This document shows positions 60,175-64,000 of a stretch of 64,000 nucleotides of DNA, piece after piece. The position numbers were made by a program, and so were the translations under genes. Positions within the stretch are counted from its first letter, which is position 1. Each line of letters begins with the position of its first letter. The notes beneath the pieces are model-generated. The model saw only the letters and a program-made list of their open reading frames with translations, made no database searches and was not told the DNA's origin. This stretch comes from Winogradskyella sp. PG-2 (GTDB taxonomy: Bacteria > Bacteroidota > Bacteroidia > Flavobacteriales > Flavobacteriaceae), in NCBI RefSeq assembly GCF_000828715.1, contig NZ_AP014583.1, positions 2,850,001 to 2,914,000 of the forward strand. The letters run 5' to 3'.

Positions 60175-60447
60175 TTAGTTTACAGCACTACTTAAGTCAG
60201 AACCTGCCTTAAATTTTACTACATTTTTAGCTTTAATCTTGATAGTCTTTCCAGTTTGTGGGTTTCTTCCATCTCTCGCAGCTCTTCTTGAAACTGACCA
60301 AGAACCAAATCCTACTAAAGATACTCTGTTTCCTTTTTGTAAAGATCCTTCGATATCAACTAACAAAGAGTCTAATGCTTTCTTTGCTGCTGCTTTAGTA
60401 ATTCCAGCATTCTCTGCCATCCCGTTGATTAAATCTGTTTTGTTCAT
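60175..60447 (-). CDS. hup: HU-family DNA-binding protein
   Basis: A 90-residue nucleoid protein that bends DNA as a dimer. It has MNKTDLINGMAENAGITKAAAKKALDSLL, the dimer strand VSLVGFGSWSVSRRAARDGRNPQTGKTIKIKAKNVVKFKAGSDL with the intact GRNPQTG arm tip and Pro. Length and motif are normal. It has its own promoter about 60 bases upstream and a terminator downstream. Confidence 0.97.
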   Translation of the reverse strand: MNKTDLINGMAENAGITKAAAKKALDSLLVDIEGSLQKGNRVSLVGFGSWSVSRRAARDGRNPQTGKTIKIKAKNVVKFKAGSDLSSAVN

Positions 60448-60511
60448 AAAATATTAAATTTAAATTGTTAAAAAATCGGTTTTTAAATTGTAGTAGTTAA
60501 AAATCCGTACA

Positions 60512-60541
60512 CAAATTTATTAGGAATATTAAGCTACGCAA
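60512..60541 (-). promoter_or_regulatory. Promoter of the HU gene
   Basis: On the minus strand TTG (60541-60539), a 19-base spacer and TAAATTTG (60519-60512) match the Bacteroidota -33/-7 pattern. Transcription should start near 60506, giving a leader of about 60 bases. Confidence 0.7.
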
Positions 60542-60644
60542 GTAATAGCAAGGGAAATAAGCCATTTTGTTGATAACTTGGGGCATTTGTTAATAAAGGA
60601 TTGTGTTTTGTCGGATTTTTTCCTAGGTCAATAACAACAAGGGT

Positions 60645-61604
60645 TTACAGCAGTTTTGCTGATTCAGAAAATTGAAAGCCATTTAATAAGGATTTTATTT
60701 CCATTTTTCGCTTTCCTGGAAGTTGCATTTCTTTAATAATTATGAAACCACCTTCGCATGCTACTTTCAATTCATCTTTTGTAGAAATTATAAAACCACC
60801 TTTATATCTGTGATTAATATTAAGCTTCTCGACTTCATATAACTTTACTGTTACTTGTTCGTTTTCTTTATTATCTAAATAACACCAAGCAGATGGAAAC
60901 GGGTTTAGACCTCGTATCTTATTATATATAGTATCTACTTTTTTTGACCAATCAATTTTACAATTGTCTCTATTCAGTTTGTATGCTGTTTTTAGATCCT
61001 TTGTTTGTGGTTGGATTGTGGTCTCTACAGAATCAAATTCAATTTGCTGAATTGTTTTAATTACTAAATCACTTCCAATCCTCATAAGATTATCATGTAG
61101 CTCTCCAACTGTTTCATCTGGTTCTATATTAGTGCTTTTAGTCATTATAATAGCACCAGTATCAATTTTGTCGTCAATAAAAAAAGTGGTAACACCGGTT
61201 TTTGTTTCTCCATTAATAATAGCCCAATGAATTGGTGCAGCACCTCTATATTGTGGTAGTAACGAGGCATGAAGGTTAAATGTGCCATATTCCGGCATTT
61301 GCCAAACAACTTTTGGTAACATTCTAAAAGCAACAATGATTTGTACATTTGCATTTAATCCGCTTAGTTCTTCAATAAAGGATTCAGCTTTTAAATTTTT
61401 GGGTTGTAAAATGTTTAGACTATGTTTTAAGGCAAACTCTTTCACAGCAGAAGCTCTTAATTTTTGTCCACGACCTGCTTTACGATCTGGGGCAGTTATA
61501 ACTCCTACAACATTATAATCATTACCAAGGAGGGCTTCTAAGGTTGCTACTGCAAAATCTGGGGTACCCATAAATACAATTCGTAAATCGCGTTTCTTTG
61601 TCAT
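60645..61604 (-). CDS. fmt: Methionyl-tRNA formyltransferase
   Basis: A 319-residue enzyme that formylates initiator Met-tRNA using 10-formyl-tetrahydrofolate. Recognised: IVFMGTPDFAVATLEALL at the start, VITAPDRKAGRGQKL, the catalytic segment YGTFNLHASLLPQYRGAAPIHWAIINGETKTGVTTFFID, DTGAI, and the C-terminal OB-like domain (IRGLNPFPSAWCYL, KEMQLPGKRKM). Its start overlaps the recQ stop by 4 bases (ATGA), giving translational coupling. Confidence 0.96.
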   Translation of the reverse strand: MTKKRDLRIVFMGTPDFAVATLEALLGNDYNVVGVITAPDRKAGRGQKLRASAVKEFALKHSLNILQPKNLKAESFIEELSGLNANVQIIVAFRMLPKVVWQMPEYGTFNLHASLLPQYRGAAPIHWAIINGETKTGVTTFFIDDKIDTGAIIMTKSTNIEPDETVGELHDNLMRIGSDLVIKTIQQIEFDSVETTIQPQTKDLKTAYKLNRDNCKIDWSKKVDTIYNKIRGLNPFPSAWCYLDNKENEQVTVKLYEVEKLNINHRYKGGFIISTKDELKVACEGGFIIIKEMQLPGKRKMEIKSLLNGFQFSESAKLL

Positions 61605-63496
61605 AGAATAGAGTAGGTGTTAGCTTGAGTTATTTTAATTTTTTTTGTTTCAATTAATTCTGATAGACTTTTTAGCAAAACTTGTTCAGAACAATTTAGA
61701 TATTGTAATAATTGCCGCGAAGATAAATCTTCTGATTCTAAACTTTTTAAGATTAGATTGGAAATATTGATTTTGATCGATTTTTTATTACTAGAATTTT
61801 CTTCAATACATACAGAACATTTTCCACACTTAGTTTTTGTCTTTTCGCCAAAATAGGCTAATAGTTGTTGGCTTTTACAGACATCGTTATTCTGAATATA
61901 ACTTAGAACTGTTTCTATTTGTTCATGTTTTAATTGATGTTGTTGCTCTATTGTTTTTGCGATTGGGTTTAAAGTAATGTCGTCTTCACGCGGTTTTAAA
62001 AATGTAATCTCAGAATCTGTATTTGCCATTTTAAGACTGATAACTTCATCTTTTTCTAAGCGTTGTAATTGCTCTATGATTAACTTCTCAGATAAATTAG
62101 TTTTGTTAATGATAAGACTGAGATTGACCTTTGTTTCATAATCAAAAATGCCGCCATAAGTTCTTAACAATACTTTGACCAAAGTGTTTAAATCTAAATG
62201 AGTTTCTAGATATGCAAACAACGCTGTATTAGTAATTGTAAATTGAATTTTAGTTCTGAAATTAAAATGTTGAGTAAGAGTAATAATAGCGTTTCTGTCT
62301 AATAACAACAGCGCGTTGTATGTAATACTTGTTTTTAATTTATAGGTATTACAGAAAGATTTAAAATCGAATTGATGCGTGCTATTTTCTCCTTCACCAT
62401 ATGGGATTTGAAAATAATTACACAACTTATTAAATACAGTTTTAACAAAACTAACAGCTGGTAACGTGCTTAAAAATTGATTACGAAGATGATCCTCATC
62501 AATATGTTGTTTTAGAATAATTGCATGCGCTAATTCACCATCTCTACCAGCTCTACCAGCTTCTTGATAATAACTTTCTAAACTTTCAGGTAAATTGAAA
62601 TGAATTACTGTTTTTACATTTGCTTTATCAATTCCCATTCCAAAGGCAGTAGTAGCAACAATAATCTGTTTTTGATTATTAGTCCATTCATATAAGCGTT
62701 GCTGTTTTTCTTTATTAGTAATGCCGCCATGATAAAATGTAGAAGAAAATCCTTTAGCTGATAAAAAGTTATGAATATCAGAAGTTGCTCTTCTGTTTCT
62801 TACATATATGATGGAAGGACCTTGATGCTTCTTTAAAAAATGTTCTAACTGAAATAGCTTGTCATCAGTATGTATAACGCTATATGCAATATTAGATCTT
62901 GAAAAGGAAGCTTTAAATATTTTTGGGTTTGCAAAATCTAAGTTTTCAATAATATCATCAACCACCTTATGTTTTGCTGTTGCAGTTAAGGCAATGCAAT
63001 TTACATGTGGATGTATTTGTCTTAATGCATTTATGTGTTTATAGGCTGGTCTAAAATCATTTCCCCATTGACTGATACAGTGCGCTTCGTCTACAACAAT
63101 TAAATTCACTCGCATCTGCTGAATCCTTTCCTTTACTAATGGCTGTTGTAAACGCTCAGGTGAGAGGTACAAAAACTTATAATTGCCATAGATACAATTG
63201 TCCAATTGTGTATCTAAATCTTTGTAAGACATACCTGAGGTCAAAGCAATTGATTTTATACCTTTTACTTTTAAGGTATATACCTGGTCTTTCATTAAAG
63301 CAATCAAAGGAGATATCACAATACAAATACCATCATTAATTAATGCAGGGATTTGAAAGCATATTGATTTTCCACCTCCAGTCGGCAGCAGTGCAAAAGT
63401 ATCTTGCTTGTTTAATATCGAATTTATGATATCTTCTTGAAGAGGTCTAAATGACGTGTGATTCCAATATCGTTCTAATACTTCTAAAGGATGCAT
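61601..63496 (-). CDS. recQ: ATP-dependent DNA helicase RecQ
   Basis: A 631-residue RecQ-type 3'-5' helicase. Motifs: FRPLQEDIINSIL, Walker A LLPTGGGKSICFQIPALI, DEAH in VVDEAHCISQWGNDFRPAY, LTATAK, YVRNRR, VATTAFGMGIDKANVKTVIHFNLPESLESYYQEAGRAGRDG. A zinc-type Cys cluster CGKCSVC lies near residues 575-580 and a short C-terminal helical region (ESEDLSSRQLLQYLNCSEQ) takes the place of a full HRDC domain. It handles replication-fork and recombination repair. It is translated between an AAA_28-like gene (1 base apart) and fmt. Confidence 0.95.
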   Translation of the reverse strand: MHPLEVLERYWNHTSFRPLQEDIINSILNKQDTFALLPTGGGKSICFQIPALINDGICIVISPLIALMKDQVYTLKVKGIKSIALTSGMSYKDLDTQLDNCIYGNYKFLYLSPERLQQPLVKERIQQMRVNLIVVDEAHCISQWGNDFRPAYKHINALRQIHPHVNCIALTATAKHKVVDDIIENLDFANPKIFKASFSRSNIAYSVIHTDDKLFQLEHFLKKHQGPSIIYVRNRRATSDIHNFLSAKGFSSTFYHGGITNKEKQQRLYEWTNNQKQIIVATTAFGMGIDKANVKTVIHFNLPESLESYYQEAGRAGRDGELAHAIILKQHIDEDHLRNQFLSTLPAVSFVKTVFNKLCNYFQIPYGEGENSTHQFDFKSFCNTYKLKTSITYNALLLLDRNAIITLTQHFNFRTKIQFTITNTALFAYLETHLDLNTLVKVLLRTYGGIFDYETKVNLSLIINKTNLSEKLIIEQLQRLEKDEVISLKMANTDSEITFLKPREDDITLNPIAKTIEQQHQLKHEQIETVLSYIQNNDVCKSQQLLAYFGEKTKTKCGKCSVCIEENSSNKKSIKINISNLILKSLESEDLSSRQLLQYLNCSEQVLLKSLSELIETKKIKITQANTYSIL

Positions 63497-63497
63497 A

Positions 63498-64000
63498 TTA
63501 TAGATTTAGTTGCTCTATAATAAATTGGGTTCTATCTTCAATTGTTCCAAAAGGAACTTCAATACAATTGTAACCAAATTGCTGATAAGTTTTCTTTAAT
63601 TGATGATATATGTCTGTTGCTTCTTTAAAAGTTTCAAATCGTTCTGCATCATCCTTGTAAATTGCTTTCCAAGGAGGTAGTATAAATACATAATCATACT
63701 TATGTTTACTACATATATGAATAAAGTTTTCACTAATGTCTTGGTTAAAGTAAGACATATATGCTAATACATCCGGCATACCACGATCAAAAAATGAAAG
63801 CTTTTCATCTAGATGCTTTGCTGACTTAAAATCATCAACTCTTAGATTAATTAGTGTTGTGTTAAATAAAACAGAATCGCTGACTAAAGCTATTGGATTA
63901 GAATGATTTTCGGTAATATCACCTGAGTTTTGAGCCTCAGCTGTTAATTTACGAATAACCTCTTCAAAACATTTATATCCCTTAGAATTTAAGTCGTCAA
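63498..64000 (-). CDS. AAA_28-type ATPase/kinase-like protein, N-terminus beyond the window
   Basis: The frame is open from the stop at 63498 to the right edge, at least 167 residues; the ATG at 63779 is internal. Seen: GYKCFEEVIRKLTAEAQ near the edge, then ALVSDSVLFN, LSFFDRGMPDVLAYMSYF and YDYVFILPPWKAIYKDDAERF, with a C-terminal VPFGTIEDRTQFII. This is the pattern of small AAA_28 NTPases related to nucleotide/nicotinamide kinases; the P-loop must lie outside. It is first in the AAA_28-recQ-fmt transcript, with 1 base to recQ. Confidence 0.82.
   Translation of the reverse strand, partial: DDLNSKGYKCFEEVIRKLTAEAQNSGDITENHSNPIALVSDSVLFNTTLINLRVDDFKSAKHLDEKLSFFDRGMPDVLAYMSYFNQDISENFIHICSKHKYDYVFILPPWKAIYKDDAERFETFKEATDIYHQLKKTYQQFGYNCIEVPFGTIEDRTQFIIEQLNL

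Noticed and set aside
63498..63779. A complete 93-residue gene starting at ATG 63779
   Set aside because: The reading frame continues upstream without a stop to the window edge and carries AAA_28-like sequence (SFFDRG just before), so the ATG is internal.

Overview
The window looks like a chromosomal segment of a gliding marine-type Flavobacteriaceae (Bacteroidota). It is AT-rich. Type IX secretion (T9SS) hallmarks are present: C-terminal sorting domains, a PorP/SprF protein, SprB-type repeats and a gliding-motility C-terminal domain. Promoters fit the Bacteroidota TTG...TAnnTTTG pattern, and the DUF2452, DUF6495 and DUF6175 families occur. A genus close to Winogradskyella or Psychroserpens is only a guess.

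Layout. 1-3.4 kb: a GNAT-like protein, a membrane protein with an HTH regulator, a sirtuin, a tRNA/rRNA 2'-O-methyltransferase, and a VOC-family pseudogene with two in-frame stops. 3.4-10.9 kb: a TonB-plug-like surface protein, a DEAD-box RNA helicase with an RG-rich tail, a two-gene insert framed by two almost identical ~237-bp GC-richer repeats, an esterase, an exported protein and RdgB. 11-16.1 kb: a glycan operon holding a TIM-barrel glycosidase, a GHMP sugar kinase, a nucleotidyltransferase and a Tat-exported GH109-type enzyme. 16.2-19 kb: HPF, RlmH, NadC, YihY. 19-24.5 kb: two TPR-sensor kinase/response regulator pairs of different classes (LytS/LytTR and NarL-like) around a 54-residue lipoprotein missed by length cut-offs. 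24.7-31.4 kb: seven exported proteins in one orientation, four of them an unexplained tight set that includes DUF6175. 31.5-40.8 kb: housekeeping (PriA, an orphan LytTR regulator, the rpsF-rpsR-rplI operon, GDPD, a MacB-like permease, HisS). 41-54.1 kb: two giant T9SS surface proteins (1640 and 2528 aa) sharing a paralogous C-terminal half. 54.4-57.9 kb: DUF2452, then a head-to-head junction where an amidohydrolase and a SprB-type protein are both cut off at their 5' ends, then PorP/SprF. 58-64 kb: tRNA-Met, START-like protein, aminodeoxychorismate lyase-like protein, AlgH, HU, Fmt, RecQ and an AAA_28-type ATPase running off the right edge.

The points most worth following up are the repeat/hairpin-bounded two-gene insert at 6.4-8.5 kb, the double-truncation junction near 55.19 kb, the four-gene envelope set at 24.7-28.5 kb, and the sugar kinase/nucleotidyltransferase pair set between two glycosidases. 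No integrase, transposase, CRISPR array, rRNA or prophage was seen. Functional statements rest on motif recognition by eye, not on database searches.
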